From NCBI GenBank assembly GCA_003864495.1, contig PEDN01001358.1, forward strand, positions 62,001 through 126,000: DNA of 64,000 nucleotides, written 5' to 3'. Positions 36,001 through 45,200 of the stretch are shown piece by piece (position 1 is the stretch's first letter; every line of letters starts with the position of its first letter). A program made the position numbers and the translations under genes. Below the pieces are notes generated by a model, which searched no databases, was not told the origin of the DNA, and worked only from the letters and a program-made list of their open reading frames with translations. The stretch comes from Nemopilema nomurai (lineage: Eukaryota > Cnidaria > Scyphozoa > Rhizostomeae > Rhizostomatidae).

Positions 36001-39000
36001 GTCCATGGAAGATTGTGCAGTATAGAAAAAAACTAAGTTTATGTTTTTGCTCCATTGCGTTGTAGCAGGGGAGGGGCCTATCACCAACACTGTCAATCTA
36101 TATCCTTTAGCGCAAAGCTCAGTAAAAACAATCATTGCTCTGCAAAAACAAGAGGACGTACGCCCCTTACGCCCCCCTTGATTCTAGCACTGAATGTGAT
36201 AGCATTTGCTTTGTGTAGTGGTTTAGACATATAGAGCTCTCAAAAAATAAAATGGTAGAAAAAAATTCTAGTTTAGAATGAAACTAACAGATTATTTAAC
36301 ATTCTGAAGGAAAAAGCAAAAGCCAAAGTATTGGTCAATCTTAAAATCAAATCAAATGATAAATAACATTTCTACTCACTCTCCTCGTATAATGTCAGCA
36401 GCAAATCTTGAAAGTCAAAAATTTCAACAGCAAAGTGGAAGCTATACACAAAAGTAAAAGGATAATCAAAAGCAAAAAAAAGCATAGCTAGCAATTGAAA
36501 ATCAGCCAAAACAAATAAAAAACAACATGGGATGATGAAATATTAGTAAATGTCCAGTGCATACTGAGTGATTGTTCACAAAATAGATTCTTACTCATAA
36601 ACTGAACTAAATGCATTGTTACTTACACATCATTTATATCCCGATATGGCACTTTGAAAGGATTCTCTTCGTTAAAAACCAAAGATCCTGGTATCTTATG
36701 GTACTGAAGAATGAAACGAGCAATAAAATATTTGATTTGCTATTTCATTTTGAAAGCAGCTTAACAGCAAGCCTTTTTTAATCAGATTCAAATTTTTATA
36801 TTTACAGATGTTCTTTTTGAGATGTAGTTTAAAAACAAGGAAAGTAAAATTCAGGAAAGAAGTTAAATTCCTATTGTGAATTTTACCAGTTCACAGAGAA
36901 ACAGCAGCAAAGTCTACAAAAAGTTGCAAAAAACAAACAAAAATTCTCTGTTTAGTGCAAACACTGAAAAAAGAAATGTCTATATAGAATTAAAGAAGTG
37001 ACATGCCAAGCATTTTGATTAAAATATCACGTGATAACCTAATCAGTTGGTAAATTCTTCCTAAAAGGCAGTAACTATCCAATCACTATCCAAAAAATTT
37101 CCAATCAAAGAACTTCAGGACATGCAATTTGGCTTTCCTTACAATAAGGCTTAAACAAGCATTCAAAAACATCCACTGACTAAAAAAATAATTCCTAGTC
37201 TCATTATAATTTATATACAGAGTTACAACATGATACATCACTCAACTGTGTCAATGAGGAAACGTTAATCATTACTCACAGTTACAATATGGCATGAGCT
37301 TACTATTGCATTGAATATTGTGAACATTTGAATTATAGAATCTTGTAGATTAATAATCATATGTTCTTATAACTATAAAGCAAGGTATTAAAACTCACTT
37401 TGTGGTGAAATTCAAGTTTACACTGTAAAGCCCTCAGATAATGAGAAACTAGCTGTCCATAAAGATTGCTGGCAAATTTCTAAAAAGACAAAATGCAAAA
37501 AGCGTTGAACATAAAATTACAAAGATGTTTCCTAACAACAGCAAGACTTCAAATACTATAATGCCTATCAAGTCCTTGTCACATATTTATGTTATGTAGT
37601 ATGATTGAAAGTATGCAAGAAAATATTTGTCTGTGCAAAAGCTCAAGAATGACATTTAAACTAACAGGCTTCTTGTTTTTCTAGATGATTTTCTCAAAAC
37701 AATGGATGATTTTAATGATTAAAACTAGCAAAAATTAGTAATAAAACTTACATATACACTATACAGGTCTTTTAGTGTCCTTCTGAAAACATAAGAGTCC
37801 TTCAAACACTGAAAGGAGAGCAAAATTATGTAATGATTATTATTGAAATAAAGAATATACTGCAAAACCAATATTTAGTTAACCAGACCTAATGGTTAAA
37901 AAGGCTTTAGTTCAGCAAACTCCTTGTTGGAATGAAGGTGTGAGCTTAGAAGCCAACAAAAGGTTGGGAAAATTCCATTTCCAATAGTTTTATTAGCATT
38001 TTACAAAAACTTTGCTGATTTAATCTTATACCCAGTTTGGTGTTTATATTGGGACCTTTTAAGGGGGACAAAACCAGCACACAAAATCATATCTTTTGGC
38101 AAAAAGCAATGCAACAAAAGACAACTGGTTTATATGTTGACCATCTCAAAATCTATATGGCTCCTTGCAAATGCTAAATTATAATTTTTATCAACATGTC
38201 AAGGTACCCAACATGCAATTAATCAAAATTTCTAGGGCTGCTTGGACAGTGCAGATTTCAATCTTCAATCTTCTAGTTGATCAATCCACTTGAGCCTTTC
38301 AGAAAATATTAAAAAAACATCAGATGTTAAGGATGTTACATGTAATAAAGATGAATGAAAACAGAAGACCTACATTTGGATGACCTTCTCTCAGCACCTT
38401 ATGTAACACCATTAAAGCTTTCCAACACACAACATTTTGGGATGGTAGTGGCATACGTCCCAAAATGTTCCAAAATGTGGAGCAGCCTCTTTCTTGCCAT
38501 GTTCCAATAATAGTTCCTGTGTTGTGTCAAGGCAAATGCTTAGAAATGTGCTACCAAGAATTCAACAAAATAATTATACAAACAAATCAATATTGTGTAT
38601 AACATTTTGTCTAATGGCAGCTACTGAGTTTTTAAGCTAGAGCAATGTTAAGGTTAGTCCCATTTTTGATATTGAACATTAGGGGATGTGCTGTTAAGGG
38701 CACATTGTAATGAGCCATGGCATTTGTGGTAGGGTGGCCAGTTCCTTTCCACACTGCATTTACTTCCCTGGTGTGTTTCAACTAGGAGCTTGTTTTCAGC
38801 TGCGTGAACGAAGGGTCTTCCGTGAGCCAGGGTTGTGCCTTGGCAGGAATGCTGGCATTATAGTCAAGTGCCTAAACCAGTCCTGTGGTGGTGGTTTGGT
38901 CAAGTGGTTAAGGCACAGCGCTGCGAATCCTGATGACCCAGGTACGAGACCCAGTTGAAACCATTTGTCACAAGTTGTCCATCCTTCTGAGGTCGGTAAA

Positions 39001-40768
39001 TGGGTAGTCAGGAGAAATCCTGAGGGCACAAGCCCTAGCGCTCCAGGCCCACATCAGCTGAATAGTAACAAATAAAAATTGCTTGCTCACACTCAACTAT
39101 CAAAACTGGTGTGGTTGGCCCAAAGTAATTTTATTTTCTAGCCACGTGGAAATTAATATCATTTCCCCCAAATAGGCTCCGCCCTGACATTTCTAACAAC
39201 TGCTACTAAACACTGGTTAGTGAAAATCACTTAGTACAAGGCAAACAACTATTATCATGTTAACAAAGATAAGAACTTACCTCGGTTGACCTAAATTTGC
39301 TAAAGATAACTGCTTGTATCCTGTAAAAATATCTTTGATGCAGTGTATGCAGAGCTATATATTGAATTTGCATTTATTGAAATCGTTAGGAGAAAACAAA
39401 ACTAAACTTTGTTGACTTCTGAAAAGATACTTCTAACATGTTTTTCCTTGGCAGGTGCCTCTTCTGGCTTTACCGCTTTTGTCACACATTCTGTCTAAAA
39501 TGAAAACTCGCCATGATTATACATTCCAGTGCATTAAGTACATTTAGTTCCTTACATTTAAAACTACAAAACAGAAATCACAGGTTTTAATATCTGCCAA
39601 TCGATACTTTGGACAAACAAATCTAATGACATTTAGTTTCATTAACAACAATCAGACACTGCTTATTGTGTTGGTTCATAATATATCCAAAATGTTACTA
39701 TTTTCATCTTTCACAAGAATTTCAAGTTTTAAGGTTTCAATCTACACCCTTTCTTTCTATGTGTTGTTCATGACATGTATGTACCCTCTAGGATATAAAT
39801 AACTGGAAAATAGTTTGGTTGACAAAATTTTCTTTTGTTTTTTTAATTACAACCACCTTCTTTTTCGGTACCAAAGTTTTACAATTTATCTCCTGTAACT
39901 CATCAAAATCTGTCTCATATGCCAACATGAAATTATACAATCAGTGTAATGCAGTGGTATCCGTTTCTTCTTGATTTCATAATAGTTTTAGAGATTACAC
40001 ACAAACCTGTGTAAAAGAAAAACTGGCCCAAGACATCTTCAGAAATTTAAGTCATTTGGCAACAACATGAAAAACCATCAAATATCAGCCAGATTTAAGA
40101 ATCTATTTCTTCCAAGCACTTAACTGTTAAATAAATATCAAACAATTCTAGACATTGAAGATGAGCCAGTTTTTAATTATCGGGAAACAAAATCAAACAG
40201 ACGTAGCCAACTGGCTTTGAGGTTAACCTAAAGGGTTTACCGACAGAGGAAAATCATGATTGATACGAGGATGAAAAAGAACTTTTAAAGAAGACACAAA
40301 AAACAAATTCAGACTCTATAAAATAACAAAGCTCGAGTAATATCAACCGAAAGAAGCTAACGTTCCCTCCACATTTTTGTATGTTTATCAACAATCGACC
40401 TAAGCCTAACGTAATCTATAAGTGTTTCATGTCGCTGCATGTAACATCGTTCTTCGAAGCCCACATATATCTCAATCTGTAGATCTTGAGGACGAAATTG
40501 CTGCTAAGGCCATCTTTCATAATATCAATGCATTGTTTAGTTAGTATACGTTTCTCTGAAAATGGGTGGATAGTAAACAATTGTCATAAACAACATTACA
40601 CATGCCTGGCCTATAATGAAAACAAAATAGAAAGAGGCGGGACCACAATGATTAGTTTACCTGCTCTTTCTCGAATTTTTCCCTCTCAGGGCCAAAACCA
40701 GTCGTGACCTGCATGCTTGATGGTCTTCTCTCCAAAGGACTCTGCTCCATACGTTTATTGATCTCCAT
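7416..40768 (-). CDS. HIP1: HIP1/HIP1R (Sla2-family) clathrin-actin adaptor, ~49 exons
   Basis: One gene of about 33 kb with roughly 1,155 residues in 49 exons; the three protein segments are itemised in separate entries. The order is N-terminal ANTH lipid-binding domain, long central coiled coil, and C-terminal THATCH/I-LWEQ actin-binding domain. This order is unique to the HIP1/HIP1R/Sla2 family, endocytic adaptors linking PtdIns phosphates, clathrin light chain and F-actin at coated pits. Start choice: the frame is open upstream of 40768 but has no ATG before a stop at 40942-40940, so Met at 40768 or the next Met at 40750 is the likeliest start. Human HIP1 and HIP1R have about 1,040-1,070 residues; the excess here lies in the coiled coil. 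HIP1 versus HIP1R cannot be separated, since an invertebrate usually has one co-orthologue. Intron 7 contains a nested PGAP4-like gene. One splice junction (exon 12 to 13) is out of phase in my model. Confidence 0.93.
16293..21796 (-). repeat. HIP1: Tandemly duplicated 48+69-nt exon pairs in HIP1
   Basis: Thirteen consecutive coding exons measure 48, 69, 48, 69, 48, 69, 48, 69, 48, 69, 48, 69, 48 nt, and every junction is phase 0. The 16-residue exons share a pattern, for example VLEKELEKVKNGFDSQ, AAEKEIQNLKTQLESQ, ALTKELQQLNSKYTAE and EIENQLEQEKKDKDMK. The 23-residue exons share hydrophobic residues at positions 1, 4 and 8, for example ISNLMKSLEESTKEK, VALLSKEMERMQKEK, VQELSSQLNTANLER and MNEMICRLNSMNEQL. 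Two further 48-nt exons (23345-23392, 23023-23070) and a 57-nt exon precede the array. The simplest reading is repeated duplication of a two-exon unit coding for 39 residues, with introns retained but diverged in length. Confidence 0.85.
24032..24070. repeat. Tetranucleotide microsatellite (GTTA)n
   Basis: About nine to ten perfect copies of a GTTA/TTAG tetramer, located in the HIP1 intron just upstream (gene sense) of the exon at 23911-23990. It ends about 40 bp from that exon's acceptor, so length variation could affect splicing. That effect is inference only. Confidence 0.9.
24676..24803. mobile_element. Palindromic MITE-like repeat in HIP1 intron
   Basis: The two ends are inverted copies: the left begins CAATAGCTAGAAATAGCGGA and continues ACCAGTTT, and the right is its reverse complement, ending in TTCTAGCTATTG. 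About 28 bp pair perfectly, followed by a looser inner palindrome around AAAGTACTTTT / AAAAAGTACTT. The right edge and its flank (24787-24816) recur in reverse at 32711-32741 and in part at 43851-43867, so this belongs to a dispersed family. No target duplication was clear. It codes for nothing. Confidence 0.65.
26957..27262 (-). CDS. Unassigned 101-codon ORF in HIP1 intron 11
   Basis: ATG-started ORF on the HIP1 strand, between exons 11 and 12, with no stop for 101 codons in AT-rich intronic DNA. It has a His/Lys/Cys-containing first half (KWMHGGKNVKPDQHTATNC) and an amphipathic second half. No family is recognised. It does not join HIP1 exons in the established phase, and the HIP1 protein aligns across the junction without it. 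It may be a relic of an inserted gene, a small nested gene, or chance. Confidence 0.22.
   Translation of the reverse strand: MSYFDTLDNEGFHCVMKWMHGGKNVKPDQHTATNCDEMLKSRMENLIPVISSLQQLVIKRLETTFRQEAITYRRGLHVDEFEDLLAILCKITVKVTLNCTL
28132..28147. repeat. Poly(C) tract
   Basis: A run of 16 C in the HIP1 intron between exons 10 and 11 (gene sense poly-G). It is a typical low-complexity tract, and its length in the assembly may be unreliable. Confidence 0.9.
30742..30892. mobile_element. 131-bp MITE with 14-bp TIRs and 10-bp target duplication
   Basis: The element proper is 30752-30882. Its left end GAGGGGCAAATCAC and the reverse complement of its right end (GAGGGGCAATTCAC) match at 13 of 14 bases. 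It is flanked directly by GGGCGGATAC (30742-30751) and GGGCTGATAC (30883-30892), which match at 9 of 10, a good target-site duplication. The interior has two direct copies of GAATCCTATTGTTT and two of AATCTCGTA. A 9-10 bp duplication is known for Mutator-like elements and some others. The superfamily is unproven. It lies in HIP1 intron 8. Confidence 0.7.
32711..32741 (-). repeat. Dispersed repeat end, copy 2
   Basis: Read on the minus strand, this matches the right edge and flank of the palindromic repeat at 24676-24816: CTATTTCT-x-GCTATTGTG followed by AAGTTTTGTAC. The 17-nt core is at 32711-32727. It lies in HIP1 intron 7, downstream of the nested PGAP4-like gene. Only one edge is preserved. 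Confidence 0.55.
33375..34592 (-). CDS. PGAP4: PGAP4 (TMEM246)-like GPI-anchor GalNAc-transferase, intronless
   Basis: Single-exon ORF of 405 residues (human PGAP4 403, also a single coding exon). It has an N-terminal transmembrane anchor at about 21-39. The glycosyltransferase core has the DxD-like EDD at 203-205 in YALLLEDDAFAGD, then YVKLYHPEKW at 231-240. Two further transmembrane segments follow at about 250-269 and 281-299, a hairpin inserted in the GT-A fold and characteristic of this family. The C-terminal part has CC at 325-326 (ISAVLYP follows), DVALANYFESKGRRR and VVPNLFYHIGYYSS, all matching human PGAP4. The enzyme adds the GalNAc side branch to GPI anchors in the Golgi. The gene is wholly inside HIP1 intron 7, on the same strand, and presumably has its own promoter upstream of 34592. 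Confidence 0.92.
   Translation of the reverse strand: MKTGPFGAFWRKARKFWTFRSIILFICSLYISTFLVVLPFKYRELGYSSFFVADRLKEKINLQNRERLENSLKFLGEHAKTDWPNAGQKGKKGGLKVCVSILTKRRLNSPEYLIQTFAKLVKETTNMTAQFDFNVVNAEYPPEENKEAERLKQFDIGRHHIAHTEDKMAYLQELDSFDKHRVDLVEALNICNNREYQYALLLEDDAFAGDNFHFTFDYLFQSLHQDTSLGYVKLYHPEKWQGFGYDTKLELCCILVVTVALSSSILIPIAKKRNFSMREIFQGLILLLLISTYVLMLGYTFSRQHILETFKFSKFTHFLANAPGCCISAVLYPTRVLDELLSFLRTELVCTQSNPIDVALANYFESKGRRRLLVVPNLFYHIGYYSSIGGAKDPKEFFFLYPPRF
35134..35420. mobile_element. hAT-type MITE, 271 bp, with 8-bp target duplication
   Basis: The element proper is 35142-35412. The termini are CAGGGCCGTA and its exact reverse complement TACGGCCCTG. It is flanked by TCTTTGGG (35134-35141) and CCTTTGGG (35413-35420), 7 of 8 identical. 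CAG-starting TIRs with an 8-bp duplication are the hallmark of hAT transposons. G-rich left and C-rich right subterminal tracts are also typical. The interior shows no coding capacity of note. It lies in HIP1 intron 7, upstream of the PGAP4-like gene, and is open enough to generate spurious ORFs on both strands. Confidence 0.8.
35830..36135 (-). pseudogene. hAT transposase C-terminal relic
   Basis: ORF of 101 codons. Residues 69-93 (RILLTIPATSATLEKANTDL and following RYVNN) match the hAT C-terminal dimerisation motif, where active elements have a Pro-x-(T/S)-S-A-S-x-E-R-x-F-S-x-L-R pattern. Here the Glu-Arg and Phe-Ser positions are degraded (LEKANTDLR). No N-terminal BED finger or catalytic part is seen next to it, so this is a dead fragment. 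G-rich sequence at 35700-35735 and C-rich sequence at 36157-36178 could be remains of its termini, but I found no matching target duplication. It lies in HIP1 intron 7. Confidence 0.6.
38885..39078 (+). mobile_element. tRNA-derived SINE
   Basis: A pol III-type split promoter is recognisable: an A-box-like TGGTCAAGTGG (about 38896-38906) and a B-box-like GGTACGAGACC at 38941-38951, spaced as in a tRNA with a long variable arm (Ser/Leu-like). The head cannot fold as a sound tRNA end and runs on into an unrelated body of about 110 bp, finishing in an A-rich tail near 39063-39078. That identifies a SINE, not a functional tRNA gene. It sits in HIP1 intron 2, antisense to the gene. Its exact boundaries and target duplication are uncertain. 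Confidence 0.65.
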
Positions 40769-42262
40769 TTTATGCTGATATTGTGTTTGTTTTACTAATA
40801 GGTCTCTCCTTATGCCCACTGGTTTCCCAAAGATGTTGATTCTGGTAATGGTTTTCAAAACGAGTTTCCTTTCGTAGTGAGGCTGTTTTTGCAGCACACT
40901 TGATGCCTCAAGTGAGGTAAGCTTCGACCGGCTCTGACTTTAACGGTCAAGGCATATGGGGGCTATAACTGCTTCAAATTGAAAAGGGTATCTTCCTATC
41001 TTACAAGATCTTTTCAGTTCTTGCGTCATAATTTTTCTCCATATTTGCTAATTGTATTTCTTCTGACTCTCGTTTTGCTAAATCCAGCGAATTCTCAACA
41101 CATATGAATTCTTAGTCTCTGGGGCTTTTCTAGCAAGTTGTAAAATGAAGAGCGGCTTCTAGTGAACGTAATCTCAAAGAAACCAGAGTGGATGGCTCAG
41201 ACTTGTGACTTTTTGGCCTCGCTTTTAAAAAAATCGAAAGAAACTGACCTTTTTGCTAAAGGTAGATGCGTTATTTCAAGTCTATGATATGTTTAGTGAT
41301 GGAAATTTAAAGAAAACATTTTTTCTGTTCTTCTTTTACATTCATTTGTAGTATAATTAGAATGATGCTTGCCATTAATTTCACCAAGAGTTTATGCAAC
41401 AGATCTTAACTCCCATATAACAGATAGGTAATAGTCGAAGAAATATGAAATTAGTAAAATGCAACTTTATTTTCATTGACATCCCAAAATAAATACCTAA
41501 AATATGAACTTTGACAGTATTTAATTCATTTAAAAATGAACATATGTACTTTAATTTCATAAAACTCTGCTTTAAACGATTTCTAGTATATCTTAGATAT
41601 GTCGGGTGCATCGAGTTTAAAGACACAGCAAGTAAGGGGCCAACTGAATAAGGAAATGACTCATTGGCAGAATGGCGTAGTCTAGCTTGGAGTTGGGTAG
41701 AATAGCATCATGGGAAAACAAGTAGAATCTAAGTGATTAAAGATGCCACTTTTTAGGCAATTTGTCAATCAGAGTTATCAGCAAACTAGATTAAGTACCT
41801 GAAAATCCCATCAGGCGTGTGAAACTGTGGGCTTAATGTCCTTAACATTCTATTCAACATCCTATACATACTAAATGTCTCTGTTATTCTGGTCATAAAT
41901 ACCATATTATGAATACTGGAATGAAATTTCAAGTGAGTCGGGAACAGAACACGAATTCACCAATTAGGAAAGCTTTTTCGTGCGAAAACTTTTAAGACTT
42001 TTAACACAATAATTCTACAGGTCACTGCAATGATTTTGATTTCAAATTCTGTTTGAACTGAGATTTTAAGTAACATTAAACCGTAGATGAAGAACTATTG
42101 TAAAAGGGCAGTAGGGAGAATAGCACGAGTAGCCTGGTATCGATTCTTAGAAACAAAATAAACAGGAAGTGGCTTGACAAAAGTGCAAATACATGAGCTT
42201 TAGTCCAAACAAAATCTTTCAATGAAATAAAGAGTAGATTGCTTCATAAAATCTAAAGGAAT
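40769..42262. other. Intergenic stretch between B3GLCT 3' end and HIP1 5' end
   Basis: Both neighbours are on the minus strand, so this holds the HIP1 promoter and 5' UTR on the left and the B3GLCT 3' UTR on the right. The HIP1 frame stays open to 40943, so part of it is likely 5' leader or a further upstream exon. I see no other gene. ORFs such as 41381-41626 have no recognisable domain. Confidence 0.4.
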
Positions 42263-45200
42263 TCAATCATCTTTTAAATATTGTTTGTATACATCCATTG
42301 GATCAACTAAATAATGTTTGTGAAAAGAGACTAGGAATTGGTGCTTCAGCAATTCTTGGACATATTCGGACGGGCGAGCCTGCAAAAGATGGTTCAATAA
42401 AAGTAAACAAGACCGTAAAAGCATTAATCGACACATAACGCAAGAACAGTTCAGATCAATGATTTGCTGACAATATGACCAAATATTTGATATTATACGT
42501 AAACGTATAATCTGAGTAGAGTAACTGGGTACTCAAATTCTAAAAAGGTAAGTTGTTTAGACATCCGTTAGTTGCAATGATGGGGAAACCTGTTTGGCAA
42601 AAAAACTAAAGATTAATCCCTTTGGATTAAGAAAAATCATCATAAGATGGACAAAAGGTCGGTAAAAATTAGACACCTATAACAAGAATAAAAAAGGGTT
42701 TTTTCAGAATCAAAGTATCAAGAAGAATGAAAAATTAATAAAATCTATGCTATGATTTTCCACAATACAATGCTCGATATGCCTGCATGTAGAATGCAGA
42801 AGAGGAAGCGCTAGACTACATTTCGTATCTCTACAAGCCTTTTTCGTAAAATATACACAGCAGGAGATGCAAACGAAAATAAGAACGAAAATACATAAGA
42901 TTAATACACAAAGCTTGATACATTGATTTCAAAAAGTTACCTGATGGAAAGAAGCGTCATGCACGGAGGGAATCCCCATGCGCCTGAAACACATGCCTAG
43001 CCACATATCATCAGGGGAATCATCTGAAGAGCAACGACAACCACTTTTCATCAGTAGCTCAATACCACGGCGACTAAGAATCATTCTGAAAAAGGACAGC
43101 GAATGAAAATAAAACGATTTGAAAACAAAACTGTTTCAGAATCAAATTCTAGCAAGATGAAAACAAACCTTAGAGCCTTAAAAGTGTTTTCAGTATAATA
43201 AACAGTAACAATGCATGACCGTGTGGGAAATAGAATTTCCATTAGGAATGGCTAATGCAACCTTGACACTGACTCCTATAGATTCAATGCGCTATGCAAA
43301 AACACATTCTTACAAATACTTTCCACCAAACCGTGCTTAGAATGATTATTACATATACAGTATTACATTAAAACTAAATATACAATATGAATAGTATGAC
43401 ATTAGTGGGTAAATGAAGCGTAACTTTGACCAGTGCTTTATTGCAAAACATAATATCCTATAACTTCAAGTCATAGTGTGCTGTGTTATCAACGATTACA
43501 CGATTCAATGATGATTATTTCATGATTCACAATGATCACTTACCCTCCTCCCCCTGTGATGTACTCATAACCGTATGGCTCATAATTGATTCCATATCCA
43601 TACCTCTCGCCTAACAAGATTGGCTCTTTTGGGTCGTAGCAAGCCAAAGCTTGCTGAAGGCGGGAAAAACTAAACAAACAAAAGAACCAAGATACAGTCA
43701 ACACGAAAAAGGCAATTAGCGATGCTAGCCAATATCTCCTTGATTTTTAAACTAAAAGCTGATCAGTTCATGAAAAATAAAAATAAATATCTGGCCTTTA
43801 TGGGAAGTGTCAGAAAAGTATGCAAAATTAGATTTTCATTGCTTCTTGCAATTGTGAAGTTTTGTACCTCGGATCATTTGGTCAAATATTAAAAATTTGC
43901 TCCAATGAACATGGAAGGGGGTGTTCCGTTGAGTAATAATATTCTCTTGAAATCTCGATATCACTTGCGCAAATTTTGGCAAAATTCTGAATACACAAAC
44001 TCTATGTTACATTGACAAAACCAGACACTTCATAGTGCGTAAAAAAGAAGCGTGAACAGGAAGGCGATTCAATATTTTCAAAAAATAATAGATATTCTAT
44101 TAACTGATAGTCAAGCCTTGTGCTAAACAACATTACCTTATGATTGTGTCATCATCGATAACTACAAGCCAAGGCTTCATCTTCAGACTCTTATCTGTGT
44201 GCGCCTTCATAATGATGTTGTAGAGCTTCGTACAATGTCCGTTCTCAGTATTCTTAACCCCAATAAACTCAGTTGGTATCTTAGTATCTTCCTTATCGCT
44301 GTAGTACTTTATGTGTTTCGCCTGCTTTCCAATAGTCTTCAAGACAAACGGAAGTCTATCTTTGTGAAACTTTTCACATGTTTTCACACTAACCAATATG
44401 TCATCTTCAGGGGCTTTGCCACAGTTTGGTATAACCTTATTGACAGTCGTGGCACATGACGAATCCTTGAGATTTTTGTTGATGCAGAACTTTTTGACGT
44501 CAGTGAGTCTAAATCCTTTGTCTTTGTTGTAAATGTACATTGCAACTTCGTGCTGAACATCAATTGAAAAGTCCATTGTCGGCTTATCCTTTCCCAACCG
44601 TTTTTCCAACCTTCAAAGTTATTCTACACATTAATCAGGAACGTATGCTTACGAACACATGGTTTAAAATATCATCAGCTTTTCCAGTTGGAGAAAATCA
44701 GCTACTTTCTCCATTGAAAGTAAACAATATGTCATCAAATGTGAACCAATAATTTAGAGGAGTGTCCTTCCGTCTATCATTTGATAACACTTGATTACAT
44801 AGCAAATGGAGGATTTTAACATCTCCCAAACGCAACTATTCCACTAAGGTAAAACAAATTTAATTACAAAAAATAGGTACCACAGGCGCTGCATTTGATT
44901 CATTGTTTAAAACAGCTTCAAGCTGTTGATCCATTGTTTCAAATATCCATAAGAAATGCAACTTCAAAAACTTGAGGGTGCTCAAGCTTTCCTTCCTATC
45001 TTCCATTTTAATTACGCATTACGTTCTTTGGACTTTTTTCTTGAAGCACCTGCATATAACTGCTCAATCTTTGATTATTGTATGACAAACTTAAAGCTTC
45101 AGCAAGGAACCTGGTGATCTCTTTAAATCGCTATGATTATTTAAACTACACAAAAATGGTGCATTTCATGAAAATTTCTGCAAAAAACCAATGGAATTAT

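Larger units (their letters stand above)
26733..40768 (-). other. HIP1: HIP1 exons 1-12: ANTH domain and linker
   Basis: Coding exons, in order: 40661-40768, 39431-39494, 38374-38516, 37752-37808, 37399-37479, 36627-36703, 36380-36441, 31384-31469, 28827-28881, 28239-28296, 27364-27439, 26733-26833. All phases agree, and all introns are GT-AG. Diagnostic ANTH segments include PAKEKHVRRTIIGTWQERG (human AVKEKHARRCILGTHHEKG), CWKALMVLHKVLREGHPN (human CWKFCHVFHKLLRDGHPN), LYGQLVSHYLRAL, FAVEIFDF, SAQCRIAPMVPLL and CLPPDTLSGHRTRFNQQFSR. Exon 12 opens SPPNFL, as in the family (NPPNFL), and then enters a Pro/Lys-rich linker. The ANTH domain binds phosphoinositides at the plasma membrane. Intron 7, between 31470 and 36379, hosts the PGAP4-like gene and several transposon relics. 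Confidence 0.92.

Noticed and set aside
38424..38470. 12-bp perfect inverted repeat AACATTTTGGGA / TCCCAAAATGTT
   Set aside because: It falls wholly inside the conserved ANTH exon 38374-38516, whose codons explain it; a chance palindrome.
38874..38960. Functional tRNA gene
   Set aside because: A and B boxes are present but there is no sound acceptor stem, and the sequence continues into a SINE body and tail.
39290..39345. Possible small exon encoding IQAVIFSKFRSTE on the minus strand in HIP1 intron 2
   Set aside because: It has splice-like edges, but exons 39431-39494 and 38374-38516 join directly in phase to give KHVRRTIIGT, matching the family exactly; inclusion would break this.
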